Part shown: positions 11,853 to 23,127 of the stretch, in pieces
Position numbering within the stretch: the stretch's first letter is position 1
Layout of the letters: the number at the start of each line of letters is the position of its first letter
Made by a program: the position numbers and the translations under genes
The notes under the pieces: model-generated
The model's input: only the letters and a program-made list of their open reading frames with translations
Database searches by the model: none
Told to the model about the DNA's origin: nothing
Source: Cryptomeria japonica
Lineage: Eukaryota; Streptophyta; Pinopsida; Cupressales; Cupressaceae
Reading direction: 5' to 3'
Assembly: GCF_030272615.1 (NCBI RefSeq)
Contig: NC_081405.1
Location: 604,794,177-604,858,176, forward strand
DNA length: 64,000 bases

Positions 11853-13203
11853 CAAAAGAAACATAAAGTGCTAGAGAATATAAATCAATGACCCACAACA
11901 CCCTTTTAGTACTAGAAGGTCGAGGAATGCAACATGTTGTTCTGCAACATCATGTAATTGTATTATCCCTAAACACAAATACAAATAACTTCTTACAATA
12001 TAACATCTAACTGTCTAAAAATTAGAATATGAAGATATTGATCTTCCATAACCATTCCTCTCTAATCCACACATCCATCTGATACATGTTCAGTATAATC
12101 AAAAACCATCAGACAAAAATACTGTTCACCAGAATAGTCACTAAAGCTGTTATATAGTTTCTAAACCAAGTACAAAGTCACCAATCCTCTAGAAACATAA
12201 CATACCATCAATATTTTCCATTTAGAACACCTTTAGATATTTTTCATACATCCATATAACATTTGTATATACTTACACAATTTGCACACAATTGAACCAA
12301 ATTGATTCAAGACAACCTATTCATAGAGATATCATACCAATAGAGCTCAAAAAAAATCATAACACTTCAAACTTTATAAATAAAAAATATTGTAAGTTCA
12401 TTCCACACATTTGCAGCAACTCTATAGTCATTTGTCATGACCAAATTAGAGAACCTTTTGTGTTATCTCATTTATGCTTTACAAGCTAATATATTTACAT
12501 CCATATCTAACATACACCTTCCTCATACTAAACATAGATATAATATCCACATAGTCCTTAGAAACACCTTATTTCATCATCATAGATATTTACTAGTGTA
12601 CTGTATATAATCTACAAGACATTCATACACCTTTGCACCATATCTGGATCATCTAGACCTCAAAACCAATTACCAAAACTCTGGAATCATCATCAATTTC
12701 AGATGTATATCCTAGTAAGTTCTTACATATCTAACCACTATATCAAAAATCAACCATATCTCTTATGGAACAACATTTGGACAACCAACATGTTTGACAT
12801 CAATGACAACATAAGCTTATATGTGCAATGACTATTGTTATAAATAAAAACATCTAGCTCTACCAAATGAGCAATAGAGGACCTGTAAACTTGATAGTAT
12901 AATATACACAAATCATAAACATTATATTTAGAACTAAACTCAATGATCTTCACATACCATAGGAATGCAAACCATAGAGACATTAAATACCTTTCCTGCA
13001 TAAATTTTGTTTCTTGCATATTGAAACTTCCACTACAACAATGTTCTAGAAGAACCCCAAACTTACTTAATATCACAACTAGACCACACAAAAACTTCAA
13101 AGAATTCATTTCTAGACCATTGTAACATATAGTGACATCAATGACAATACCAAATAAGTTGAGATCAATGAAAACACAACATAAACAATTCAAGTTTCCA
13201 ACA
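11853..13203 (-). repeat. LTR-like DNA ending at the old copia element
   Basis: The right edge is well defined: TTTCCAACA ends at 13203 and is followed by a pyrimidine tract and a TGTCATTGATGGCAACAC block, the arrangement also seen at 47294 and 63192. The left limit is not visible. It is either the 3' LTR of the old copia element alone, or one LTR shared with the gag remnant on its left. The short frames in this stretch (for example 12750-13250 minus) show no domain. Confidence 0.45.
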
Positions 13204-13222
13204 TTCCCCTCCTTTGTCATTG
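13204..13222 (-). other. Polypurine tract of the old copia element
   Basis: TTCCCCTCCTTTGTCATTG immediately inside the LTR edge; on the minus strand it is purine-rich. A second C-rich block follows at 13265-13278. Homologous blocks sit at 47295 and 63193. Confidence 0.6.
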
Positions 13223-13499
13223 ATGGCAACACCTGTACCACTAAAAACAAATGTCAATCTGCATCTCCCCCCCCTTTGAAGTCAAGTACAAGGGGCACTC
13301 TATTAAACTCTCTCCCCCTTTCTGATAAGCTTTAATAATCGCAACATTTACAACTCCCCTTGAGAGTAGCTACCGGATCAATCTAGGAGCCAAAGATGAA
13401 CTTCATAACTCCCCCTGGATAGATGCACCACCTGAATGCATCTAGTTTAAAGAAGGAGGGAAAATTAAATTAAAATTCTATCAGAGATACTCAAAGGTA

Positions 13500-14000
13500 T
13501 ACTTGAAGACCAAGGAAAAAAGATATCTTACCTATCATAGACATATAAAATTCTTTTTGTATCTATTCTACAAACTTATTGCATACATCATCATCTCCTC
13601 CAAATATGATATCATCAAGATACATAAGAACAATCAACATTTTATCACCTTTAATTTTGTAATAAAAATTTCTATCACTAGTACCTTTTATGAAATTCTA
13701 TTGCAACAAATACCTATCCAACCTTGTTTACTAAGCTCTAGGAGCTTTCTTGAGTCCATACATCACCTTCTTAAGTCTACAAACCATATCTAGATCTTTT
13801 GATAGGTTGAATCCATCTAGTTGTTCAATGCATACTTCTTCAAGTTCTCCATTCAAGAATGATGAATTGACATCCATTTGATACAATCTAAAGTTATTAT
13901 AAACAATAAATGCAAGAAACATCCTTATAGCCTCCACTCTTCTAACTAGAGAAAAAGTATCCTCTAAGTATATGCCTTCAACTTATGAATATCCCTTACA
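13500..14000 (-). pseudogene. Copia reverse transcriptase fragment
   Basis: The minus strand at 13937-13731 reads MDVNSSFLNGELEEVCIEQ then KKVMYGLKKAPRA, the classic copia block around the first catalytic Asp. After a break, a second frame at about 13635-13515 contains LMYLDDIIFGG (YLDD active site at about 13614-13625) and EFYMSMIGKISFFLGLQ. The rest of the domain and RNase H are absent. Frameshifts and stops separate the two parts, so no enzyme could be made. Confidence 0.85.
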
Positions 14001-14361
14001 CACAAATATTGAACCTTATTCCTTGTGACTTATTCATCTTCAATTAGCTTATTTTTAGAACACCCACTTGATTCCTATAAAATTCTTATCCAACAATTTT
14101 GGTACCAATTCCAATGTTTGATTCTTCTCTATCCGATTCAACTCCTCTTCCATTGCCTTAATTCAACTTTCATCCTTGCTAAATTTCACATATGTCTTTG
14201 GTTCTGCTTGAGATAGGAAGCAATGGTTTGCTTGTTCAGTGGATTTTACAAGTCTTCTTCTTGTCTAAACTCCTTTATTCTTGTCTCCAATAATCTGTTC
14301 CTTTGAATGATTCTTCCTCACATACTTTGTTGGTGTATTAGGAATTTATATTTAGGTTCCT

Positions 14362-15891
14362 TTAATTTTGCACTTGTCTCTTCTCTCTTTTAGAGAACAC
14401 TTTTCTTCTACAACAACCAAAATAACTTCTATCTCGATTTAGGTAGAATCTTAGTCTGATTCCATTTTCACTAAATTTTACATTCACACTCTCCACAATA
14501 TTGTTTAGCCTCATTTTGAAAAATTGGTATGCCTTACTCCTTCTAAAATATCCCAAGAATATGCCTTCACGTGATCTTGCATCAAACTTCTCCAGATCTT
14601 TTTCATCTCTCCTCTACGGCTTTCTTCCAAAGAATATGAAATACTTGATTGTAGGAGGTCTTCCATTCCATATCTCATAAGGTTTCTTTGTGTGATTCAC
14701 TCTTATCTAAGCCCTATTAAGAATATAAATAGTAGTATGCACAGCCTCTTTCCAATACACATTAGGAAGGTTAGCATCCTTCATCATAGTTCTAGCCATT
14801 TTAACAACATCCTATTATTTCTTTTTACTAATCCATTCTATTAAGGAGTCCTAGGAGCAAAAAAATGTCTTCTAATACCATGCTCTTCATAGAATCTAGA
14901 TTAAATTCATTTGAAGTAAAATTAACTCCTCTATCAAATCTTAAACATTTGATCTTGGAATCCACTTGATTCTCAACCATATACTTGAAAATTTTAAAAT
15001 TTTCTATTGCTTTAGACCTTTCGCTCAAGAAAGTAACCCATGTCATTCTAGAATAATCATAGATATAAGAAACATAAAATACCTTTCACCATTCACTCCT
15101 CTTGTCCTTGTAGGTCCACATAGATCTATATGAACTAGCTCTAGATTTAGCTCCAAAGGTTTTGCAGTTGAATAGTCCTTGTTCTTGAATCTCCTCTTTT
15201 TTTGCTTTCTTAGTTGACATTCCCTGCACATAGTATCAACATGCTTCATAATATTTGGTAAATCTCTTACAAAATTAGTAGAATTGATCTTCACTAAATT
15301 GTCAAAATTGATATATGCCATCCTTTTATTCCACAACCAATATTTATTGCTTTGCACCAACATACAACTGCTACCATTTTTATCCTTCACATAGTAAACA
15401 TTGCCATTACTTTTTATACCTTCTTCAACTAATCCACCAAAATTTCCTTTCCTAATCTCACATTTGGAACCATGAAATATAAGCTTATATCCCTTACTAC
15501 ACATTTGACTCACACTTAAAAGATTATGTCTCAGGCTCTTAACATAATAAACATAATCAATATTATGCTTACCATCAATTGAAATAGTACCTTTACAACA
15601 AATAAGTGCAACTTCCTCACTTGCAAATTTTACAGAATCACCATCATATTTTTCAAAATTAATGAACTTTACTTTATTACCTGTCATGTGATTCGAACAT
15701 GTGGAGTAAAAAATCAAAGCCTTAGGCTCCACTTTCACATACAATGCAATCCTCTCATTCTTTGGATTTTCATTGTTCTTCATATATTTTGGATCATCAG
15801 ACCTTTCATCACTCTTCTCCTTTGTAGCTAAAAATAATGATTCTTCATTTGTGTCATTTCCATCTTCTTCTTTAGACAAATAGGTCTCCAT
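14362..15891 (-). pseudogene. Copia protease-integrase region, decayed
   Basis: The 282-residue frame 15891-15043 begins with an acidic linker, then a copia protease in which the catalytic DSG is changed (YSTCSNHMTG), then the conserved LLSVSQMCSKGY block. The integrase zinc finger follows with its first His lost (LWNKRMAYINF) but CRECQ intact. The core starts at HIDLCGPTRTRG. A second frame, 15046-14828, continues the core (FDRGVNFTSNEF, second Asp). Farther on, 14556-14362 carries the linker block KAYQFFKMRLNNIVESVNV. Stops and frameshifts separate these parts. All lie downstream of the gag fragment at 23128. Confidence 0.88.
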
Positions 15892-15959
15892 TGAGCATAA
15901 ATTATTCCTATGTTTTTCTCTATCATCTATTCTCTTATTTTTATTATTTCATCTGTGAT

Positions 15960-15964
15960 GATCT
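15960..15964. repeat. Target-site duplication GATCT, left copy
   Basis: GATCT directly before the LTR start TGTAAGGAAG; the same five bases follow the right LTR at 21959-21963. Confidence 0.95.
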
Positions 15965-16849
15965 TGTAAGGAAGTTAAGTAGCGGAAACAACTTCCTACA
16001 CTAACCTTGAGAGGAGGGTAATGCAAAACTTTTTCAGATCATTACAACAGTTACAGAAAATAGAAATAGATATAATAGCATTTATACCACAACACAGTGA
16101 TTTACGTGGGGAAAACCCTTTCGGGAGAAAAACCCCACCCTCCAAAAGCAGCTCAATATTTTATTCAGCAATCAAAAACAGACTACAAAATACTTGCAGA
16201 GCAAGCTCTTCGCAGGAGTAGCACTAAACAGAGATTCAGAGGCAACTCAATAGCCATAAGACTCTTACACACAACCTCTATCTCACACACCTCATAAATA
16301 GGAGATACAATACAAGAAACCGTCAAACGGTATTACAAAACCATGGGCTAAAACCACCCAATAAGGTGTAGCCGACCTTATCTCCCTTCTATGACATGTT
16401 AAAGCACACATCAACACGTGTCGCTCCCTTTTACAGCTCATTTATGTATTCGATACAAATTATTTTTCCTATTTCAGGAGTACAAACTTCCGGAGGCCAT
16501 AACTTGAGAACCGGGTGTCCGATTGACGAACCGTTTGAAGCGCCGGAAAGCTCGTGAAGTGCTCTATCACCTCGTAACCCGCTTCGCCGGTTACGGCAAC
16601 TTTTCAGGGTGTTTCGGAGCCTCTAAAGTGCCCAAAATTAAGTTTAAACATTTTATTGCACCCCTCCAAGATGAAAACTTTAATATCTTCAAAACTAGCT
16701 GTGACCTTGCGACGCAACTTTACCGGAATGCTTATCTAGCCAACCAGAAGCTTCAGGGAGAGTTTCGCACCATTTCGTGCTCAAATAAAAACTTACTATA
16801 AATAGTAACCTCGCATAAATGCAAGGTTGAGACACCATTTTTCCCAACA
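15965..16849 (-). repeat. 3' LTR of the young copia element
   Basis: 885 bp, matched base for base with 21074-21958 apart from three substitutions. It contains the block CCGGAGGCCATAACTTGAGA and a GC-rich stretch around 16500-16600. The short frames inside it (16021-16221, 16097-16297, 16523-16801) recur in the other LTR and are not genes. Confidence 0.96.
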
Positions 16850-16860
16850 AATCTCCCACT
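16850..16860 (-). other. Polypurine tract
   Basis: AATCTCCCACT on the plus strand is AGTGGGAGATT on the minus strand, abutting the 3' LTR and 45 bp after the stop codon of Gag-Pol. It primes plus-strand DNA synthesis. Confidence 0.8.
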
Positions 16861-16905
16861 TGTCGAACACCTTGCATGAGCAGAAGGGAATGTCAACACA
16901 ATGAA

Positions 16906-19900
16906 TCAATTGCTAGGGGCCATAAGGCCCATAGACTCTGAACACCATCTGAACTTCTCTGTGCTCACAGCCTTAGTTAAAGCATCTGCAACATTCATCA
17001 AAGTGTCCACCTTAACCAGCTTCACCCTACCATCTTCGACCATATCTCTAACAAAATGATACTGAACATCAATATGTTTGGTCCGGGCATGAAATGTCGG
17101 GTTCTTAGCTAGGCTAATTGCACTCTGACTGTCACAGTAAATTGTCACTGTACCTTGTTTTATTCCAATATCTGAACACAGTCTCTTAAGCCAAATGGCC
17201 TCTTTACAAGCATGAGTAGCTGCCATATACTCTGCTTCAGTAGTGGATAAAGCAACCACAGCTTGTCGCTTACTCATCCAACTAATTGCACCACCAAACA
17301 AAGTAAACACATAAGCACTGGTGGATCTTCTGCTATCAATATCACCTGCCCAATCTGAATCCACATAACCATGGATATCAAGGGAAGTCATGTCTCCAAC
17401 TGAATTACCATGATAACACAAAGAATACTCTGAAGTACCCTTCAAATATCTGAAGACTCTTTTGACTGCATCCCAATGAACTCTACCAGGATTAGACATA
17501 TATCTAGAAAGTACTCCCACTGCTTGGGCAATATCTGGTCTAGTACAGACTATAGCATACATCAAGCTTCCAACTGCACTCTGGTAAGGCACTCTGCTCA
17601 TGTCTTCCATCTCCAATGGGGATGTAGGACAATCTGAAACAGATAGTTTCATTCCAACTGTAAAAGGAACACTCAATGGTCTACAATTCTGCATGTTGAA
17701 CCTCTGTAACACTGAATTCACATACTTACTCTGGCCTAGCCATAGCTTTCTGTTCGCCCTATCTCTTCTAATTTCCATCCCAAGAATGTGCTTTGCTGCA
17801 CCAAGATCTTTCATTTCAAATTTAGCAGCGAGCTGAGACTTCAGTTCTAAAATCATACCTTTCCCTTTGCCAATGAATAACATATCATCAACATACAATG
17901 CAATGAATAAGAAATGATCACCATAAGATTTATAATAAACACAGTGATCTGATTTAGAACGTTCAAATCCCAAACTCAACACATATGTATCAAATTTCTG
18001 GTACCACATCCTAGGACTTTGTTTGAGGCCATACAAAGATTTCTTCAATTTACAGACCAAATTACTTTTGCCTTTCACCACATAGTGCTCCGGCTGTGTC
18101 ATATAAATATCTTCCTCCAAATCACCATGAAGGAAAGCAGTTTTCACATCCATTTGCTCAACCTCTAAATCATAAGCAGTAGCAATAGAAAGCAAAAATC
18201 TAATGGACGTCATTTTTGCAACAGGAGAAAATATCTCACCGTAATCAACACCCTCAACCTGAGAGTAGCCTTTTGCAACCAACCTTGCTTTATACTTCTC
18301 AATGCTTCCATCTGAACCAATCTTTTTCTTGAACACCCATTTACAACCAACAGGTTTTCGTCCTTCAGGCAATGGTACAAGATCCCATGTATCATTCTTT
18401 TTCAACGCTGCCATTTCTTCCTCCATAGCAATCTTCCAGGATTCTGCATCATTCATACCTAATGCCTCTTCTACAGATTTTGGTTCATCCACACTAGTAT
18501 TCAGAGCAAAAATACATCTCCAATCATCAGGTGAATACCTTTCAGGTGGTTGTCTATGTCTTGTAGACCTTCGAACAAGCTGAGTTGGAGGTTCTTCCTC
18601 CTCTTCTGAAGATTCAGAGCTAGACGAGCTCTCCTCAAATTCTTGCCTATCTAGGGGTCTTGATTCAACTCTTTCAGGTGTAGAAGGAAGTTGAATCACA
18701 TCTTCTTTTTTAGTCTGTTCTGGCTGCAATGTAACAGAAGGAGACTTAATTTCTCTAAAAATAACACTTCTACTGTGAATTACCTTTTGTGCAACAGGGT
18801 CCCAAAGCTTGTATCCTTTCACACCATAACTATACCCGATGAAGATACATTTCACAGCCTTGTTCTCCAACTTTGTTCGCTTCTCCTTTGGCACATGTGC
18901 ATATGCCTCGCAACCAAAAACTCTAAGATGTCTCAATGAAGGCTTGTGACTTGACCATGCTTCCATAGGCGTTTTATCAACAAGAGCTGATGTAGGAGAC
19001 CTGTTAATCAGGTAGCAAGCAGTGGCAACAGCTTCAGCCCAAAACTTTTGTTCGAGACCAGCACCACTCAACATACTCCTAGCCTTTTCCATCAGTGTTC
19101 TGTTCATTCTTTCTGCAACTCCATTCTGCTGTGGAGAATACGGAGTTGTCTTCTGCCTGTTAATTCCACAGTCTTTACAGAATCTATCAAAATCATTAGA
19201 GCAAAACTCACTGCCATTATCAGTTCTCAAACATTTTATTTTCTTTCCAGTCTGCAACTCAACCATTGCTTTAAATTCTTTAAAACGACTAAAAACTTCA
19301 GATTTACTCTTTAGAAAATATACCCATGTCCTTCTACTAAAATCATCAATAAATGAAACATAATATGTGGATTTTCCAATCGAAGAGACATCTACTGGAC
19401 CAAACACATCAGAATGGATAAGATCCAAAACACCACAAGTTTTATGAGAACTCGAGTAAAACTGAACGCGGTTTTGTTTTCCATAAATGCAATGCTCACA
19501 GAAATCAAAGTCAAGATTACAATCATTCAAACCTTCAACAAGGTTTTTATTTTTCAAGGTCCTTAGACCCTTTTCTCCAATGTGGCCAAGTCTCTGGTGC
19601 CATAACATAGTCTTCTCTGCAGGTAACTTTGCTTCAGACGAAAGAGCACCCTTAGGTACCCAAAAACCATTTCCATCTGCTGAAGGTGAAACCTTCAAAT
19701 CTTCCAGTGAAGTATCCGCAGATTTACTTTTTACAGAAGTGCTATTACACTCAATAGTGTATGCTTCAAGCTTATACAAAGTGCCAAACCTGACACCTCT
19801 AGCAACTACCATAGCACCCTTAATCATCTTACATCCTGCTTCAGAAAAGACTACCTGCACACCTGCATCTATTAGTTTGCTCACAGATAATAGGTTTCGT

Positions 19901-20949
19901 TTTAATCCAGGGATATGCAACACACCATTAATCCTTTTTATTCTACCATCAGAAAACCTGATTCTAACTTTACCTCGACCAACAATGTCTAGATGTGAAT
20001 CATCACCCAGGTACACCTTACCTCCATTAAATCCTTCATATTCAGAAAACCAATCTCTATTGGAAGTCATATGAAAAGATGCACCTGAGTCAATTAGCCA
20101 GGCATCATTACCTGCATGAGTCGCCAAAGCCGCAATAAATGCATCGCCATCTTCCTTGTCGGACTCAGAATCAGAATCGAACTTTTTCTTTTTCTTCTTC
20201 TTTTCTTCTTTGCAGTCCTTACGGATGTGACCCGGTTTACCGCAATTCCAGCAAATGACTTTGGACTTTCCAGGAGATTTCGATCTCCCTTTGGATTTGG
20301 ACTTGCCGCGCTTCTCATTCTTCTTTCCTTTCTCCTTAGGTCTTCCACGAACGGTTAGGGCTTCCTTTGAACTGATGGATACCTTCCTTCGCATCTCTTC
20401 ACCGAGTAGGGCACCCACCACGTCTTCAGATTTCAAAACAACAGAAGTACTACCGATAGCCATAACAAGAGAATCCCACGAATCAGGCAAAGAACAAAGC
20501 AAGATCTGGCATTTCTCCTCCTCATCCATCTTAACACCGACGGATACTAATTGAGCCACAATCATATTGAATGCTTCTAGGTGGTCTGCAATTCGTCCAC
20601 CCTCTTCCATCTTCAAGGAATACAATTTCTTTCTTAAGAAAATTTGATTTAATAAAGATTTCACTTGATACATCTCACCAAGCTTAGTCCATAGCTTCTT
20701 TGCAGAGTTCTCTTCATGGACATTGATTAGAACAGAGTCTGCCAGGCACAGTCTGATTAGACCCTTGGCTTTTCGGTCTATAACATCATACTGAGTTGCC
20801 GCAGTAGGATCTGAGGGCCTTTGGACATTCGCATCAACAGCATCCCAAAGATCTCGATCTATTAGCAGATCTTCCATCTTCAGCTTCCACATCTCAAAAT
20901 TACTTCCATTAAATTTCTCCACCTCTATTCTCCCTGACGAACTCGCCAT
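16906..20949 (-). CDS. Ty1/copia Gag-Pol polyprotein, intact
   Basis: A 1,347-residue frame without a break, from the ATG at 20949 to a stop at 16906-16908. Domains in order: N-terminal copia Gag (1-190), a Lys/Ser-rich basic stretch (200-230), one zinc knuckle (C233, C236, H241, C246), protease with DSG at 287-289, integrase zinc finger (H451, H456, C484, C487), integrase core with D514, D577 and E613, an acidic Ser/Glu linker (770-790), reverse transcriptase with D934 and YVDD at 1019-1022, and RNase H with the Asp near 1199, Glu near 1238 and D1273. All catalytic residues are present. The family makes one polyprotein that its own protease cuts; Gag forms the particle and the rest copy and integrate the element. 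The start methionine lies 111 bp inside the primer site. The N-terminus resembles Tnt1-type plant copia Gag, from memory. Confidence 0.97.
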   Translation of the reverse strand: MASSSGRIEVEKFNGSNFEMWKLKMEDLLIDRDLWDAVDANVQRPSDPTAATQYDVIDRKAKGLIRLCLADSVLINVHEENSAKKLWTKLGEMYQVKSLLNQIFLRKKLYSLKMEEGGRIADHLEAFNMIVAQLVSVGVKMDEEEKCQILLCSLPDSWDSLVMAIGSTSVVLKSEDVVGALLGEEMRRKVSISSKEALTVRGRPKEKGKKNEKRGKSKSKGRSKSPGKSKVICWNCGKPGHIRKDCKEEKKKKKKKFDSDSESDKEDGDAFIAALATHAGNDAWLIDSGASFHMTSNRDWFSEYEGFNGGKVYLGDDSHLDIVGRGKVRIRFSDGRIKRINGVLHIPGLKRNLLSVSKLIDAGVQVVFSEAGCKMIKGAMVVARGVRFGTLYKLEAYTIECNSTSVKSKSADTSLEDLKVSPSADGNGFWVPKGALSSEAKLPAEKTMLWHQRLGHIGEKGLRTLKNKNLVEGLNDCNLDFDFCEHCIYGKQNRVQFYSSSHKTCGVLDLIHSDVFGPVDVSSIGKSTYYVSFIDDFSRRTWVYFLKSKSEVFSRFKEFKAMVELQTGKKIKCLRTDNGSEFCSNDFDRFCKDCGINRQKTTPYSPQQNGVAERMNRTLMEKARSMLSGAGLEQKFWAEAVATACYLINRSPTSALVDKTPMEAWSSHKPSLRHLRVFGCEAYAHVPKEKRTKLENKAVKCIFIGYSYGVKGYKLWDPVAQKVIHSRSVIFREIKSPSVTLQPEQTKKEDVIQLPSTPERVESRPLDRQEFEESSSSSESSEEEEEPPTQLVRRSTRHRQPPERYSPDDWRCIFALNTSVDEPKSVEEALGMNDAESWKIAMEEEMAALKKNDTWDLVPLPEGRKPVGCKWVFKKKIGSDGSIEKYKARLVAKGYSQVEGVDYGEIFSPVAKMTSIRFLLSIATAYDLEVEQMDVKTAFLHGDLEEDIYMTQPEHYVVKGKSNLVCKLKKSLYGLKQSPRMWYQKFDTYVLSLGFERSKSDHCVYYKSYGDHFLFIALYVDDMLFIGKGKGMILELKSQLAAKFEMKDLGAAKHILGMEIRRDRANRKLWLGQSKYVNSVLQRFNMQNCRPLSVPFTVGMKLSVSDCPTSPLEMEDMSRVPYQSAVGSLMYAIVCTRPDIAQAVGVLSRYMSNPGRVHWDAVKRVFRYLKGTSEYSLCYHGNSVGDMTSLDIHGYVDSDWAGDIDSRRSTSAYVFTLFGGAISWMSKRQAVVALSTTEAEYMAATHACKEAIWLKRLCSDIGIKQGTVTIYCDSQSAISLAKNPTFHARTKHIDVQYHFVRDMVEDGRVKLVKVDTLMNVADALTKAVSTEKFRWCSESMGLMAPSN

Positions 20950-21059
20950 CTGAATATTCCTGCAACAAGATCAAAAAGTGTCTTCTGCACAAGCTCCCAC
21001 TCAAATCTGGATTAGTTCAAAAAACCCAACTGCCCACAATTGAAACCAAAGGTGATCAG

Positions 21060-21071
21060 GCTCTGATACCA
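21060..21071 (-). other. Primer-binding site, initiator-Met tRNA
   Basis: GCTCTGATACCA on the plus strand is TGGTATCAGAGC on the minus strand, an exact match to the usual plant initiator-Met tRNA primer site, two bases from the 5' LTR. Confidence 0.95.
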
Positions 21072-21073
21072 CT

Positions 21074-21958
21074 TGTAAGGAAGTTAAGTAGCGGAAACAA
21101 CTTCCTACACTAACCTTGAGAGGAGGGTAATGCAAAACTTTTTCAGATCATTACAACAGTTACAGAAAATAGAAATAGATATAATAGCATTTATACCACA
21201 ACACAGTGATTTACGTGGGGAAAACCCTTTCGGGAGAAAAACCCCACCCTCCAAAAGCAGCTCAATATTTTATTCAGCAATCAAAAACAGATTACAAAAT
21301 ACTTGCAGAGCAAGCTCTTCGCAGGAGTAGCACTAAACAGAGATTCAGAGGCAACTCAATAGCCATAAGACTCTTACACACAACCTCTATCTCACACACC
21401 TCATAAATAGGAGATACAATACAAGAAACTGTCAAACGGTATTACAAAACCATGGGCTAAAACCACCCAATAAGGTGTAGCCGACCTTATCTCCCTTCTA
21501 TGACATGTTAAAGCACACATCAACACGTGTCGCTCCCTTTTACAGCTCATTTATGTATTCGATACAAATTATTTTTCCTATTTCAGGAGTACAAACTTCC
21601 GGAGGCCATAACTTGAGAACCGGGTGTCCGATTGACGAACCGTTTGAAGCGTCGGAAAGCTCGTGAAGTGCTCTATCACCTCGTAACCCGCTTCGCCGGT
21701 TACGGCAACTTTTCAGGGTGTTTCGGAGCCTCTAAAGTGCCCAAAATTAAGTTTAAACATTTTATTGCACCCCTCCAAGATGAAAACTTTAATATCTTCA
21801 AAACTAGCTGTGACCTTGCGACGCAACTTTACCGGAATGCTTATCTAGCCAACCAGAAGCTTCAGGGAGAGTTTCGCACCATTTCGTGCTCAAATAAAAA
21901 CTTACTATAAATAGTAACCTCGCATAAATGCAAGGTTGAGACACCATTTTTCCCAACA
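21074..21958 (-). repeat. 5' LTR of the young copia element
   Basis: 885 bp, ends TG and CA as in the 3' copy. It should carry the promoter for the Gag-Pol transcript. Confidence 0.96.
21402..21411 (-). promoter_or_regulatory. Possible TATA box of the 5' LTR
   Basis: CATAAATAGG on the plus strand reads CCTATTTATG on the minus strand, the TATA-like word common in plant copia LTRs, about 450 bp upstream of the Gag start. A second candidate, CTATTTATAG (21907-21916), lies close to the outer end of the LTR. Neither can be decided without a mapped transcript start. Confidence 0.35.
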
Positions 21959-21963
21959 GATCT
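21959..21963. repeat. Target-site duplication GATCT, right copy
   Basis: Matches 15960-15964. Its last four bases plus the next C also form the left ATCTC duplication of the solo LTR. Confidence 0.95.
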
Positions 21964-21964
21964 C

Positions 21965-23127
21965 TGTTGGCTTGATGATGATGTTTTGATGTAATAGGTT
22001 GATTGATGAATTGTTTTATGTTGTCATTGATGGAAACTATGTTTTGATAGTCATCGAAGTCTTTTAGGCCAACCGGTAAGGCATAACCGGTAGAGGAGAT
22101 AGTTTATCAGTGAACCAAAAAATAGGGCTTCAACTGGTTAACAGGAAGAAAGTTGTATTCAAGCAATCAGTATGAGCGACCAATGAAGAGTTAGGTGATA
22201 CAGTTTTGCAAGAGTGTTGGAGATTGTATCAGGTAGCTATGTTTCACACCACAATGACAAATTCAATAGGATGAGCGAGTTATGTTTTACATAGCAATAA
22301 ATCTGAAGAACAACTAACCAGTAGAACAAAGTCACTAAGATTGGTAAACCGGTATACATTATGTTTTATTTTTGAGTTGTTATATTGGTGGTCGACATAA
22401 GTAAAGCATGTAGTGAAAGATTGACTAGATTCATTGAACCTAGGAAATTGTTCCAAGGTTAGTAGCTGACTAAGTTGATGTTTATAAAAAGTGTGATGAG
22501 TTATGAGATGAAGTATGAGATTATGAGTGAATATTGAGAGTTTGATTGTGCGGTAAACTGAGAAGATCTGTATGGATATGTTGTTGATGTATTGAGTAGA
22601 ATTGAAGTAGATCTTATCAAGCACATAGGTGCTACATACAAATCATTTTACTGTTGTTTTCCTAATAGTTGCAACAGTTAAATCCCTTAACCGGGTAGGT
22701 TCTAACAGGTCTACAATTGTAAATCCCCTAATAGGGTAGCTCATCAACTTGAGTCTAAATCCTCTTGCGAGGTTTCTCCTAACAGGGCAAAGCTTTTAAC
22801 AGGGCTGAGGTAAATCCCTTAACCGAGTGACTCCTAACAGGGTTTGCTCATAACCAGGCATATTTGTAAGACCTTAACCGGTCAAAGATTTCTATTATGC
22901 AGATAGTGAATCTTGTGGGTATTAACTCCCACCATGGTTTTCCCTTTTGGGTTTCCACGTATAATTTTTTTTGTTATGCGGAGCTTGATATATTATGTGT
23001 TAGCTTATGTGGTGATATTTATTTTATGTTTATTAAGCTTTAAGTTATTTAAAGTGGTGATCAGATTTGTGTTGTGGTTTTTGCTTGCACTGATTCACCC
23101 CCCTCTCAGTGCCTTATAAGTTTATCA
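21965..23127 (+). repeat. Solo LTR with target-site duplication
   Basis: 1,163 bp starting TGTTGGCTTG and ending TTTATCA. ATCTC precedes it (21960-21964) and follows it (23128-23132). Near its right end it reads CTGATTCACCCCCCTCTCAG, the complement of the GAGAGGGGGGTGAATCAG motif near the edge of the other LTRs here, so it belongs to the same broad group, in opposite orientation to its host element. The middle has several AACCGGT and AACAGG words. No internal domain is attached, so unequal recombination between two LTRs probably removed the rest. The frame at 22280-22624 is chance. Confidence 0.85.

Larger units (their letters stand above)
15965..21958 (-). mobile_element. Young complete Ty1/copia LTR retrotransposon
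   Basis: A 5,994-bp element on the minus strand with two 885-bp LTRs, both starting TGTAAGGAAG and ending CCCAACA, a 5-bp duplication GATCT, a primer site for initiator-Met tRNA (21060-21071), a polypurine tract (16850-16860), and one uninterrupted Gag-Pol frame. The LTRs show three differences that I can find (near 16192, 16321 and 16548 and their counterparts 5,109 bp to the right), all transitions and no indels, about 0.3 percent. It inserted next to a solo LTR inside an older copia element, so it is the youngest of the three. Every part needed for transposition appears present. Confidence 0.96.

Noticed and set aside
12750-13250. 166-residue minus-strand frame
   Set aside because: It spans the LTR edge and polypurine tract of the old copia element, so it cannot be a separate gene; hydrophobic by base composition only.
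16021-16801. Open frames within the 15965-16849 LTR (and the same ones at 21130-21910)
   Set aside because: They recur in both LTRs, show no domain, and lie on the strand opposite to the element.
17600-20554. Plus-strand frames opposite the copia polyprotein
   Set aside because: Shadows of the intact minus-strand gene.
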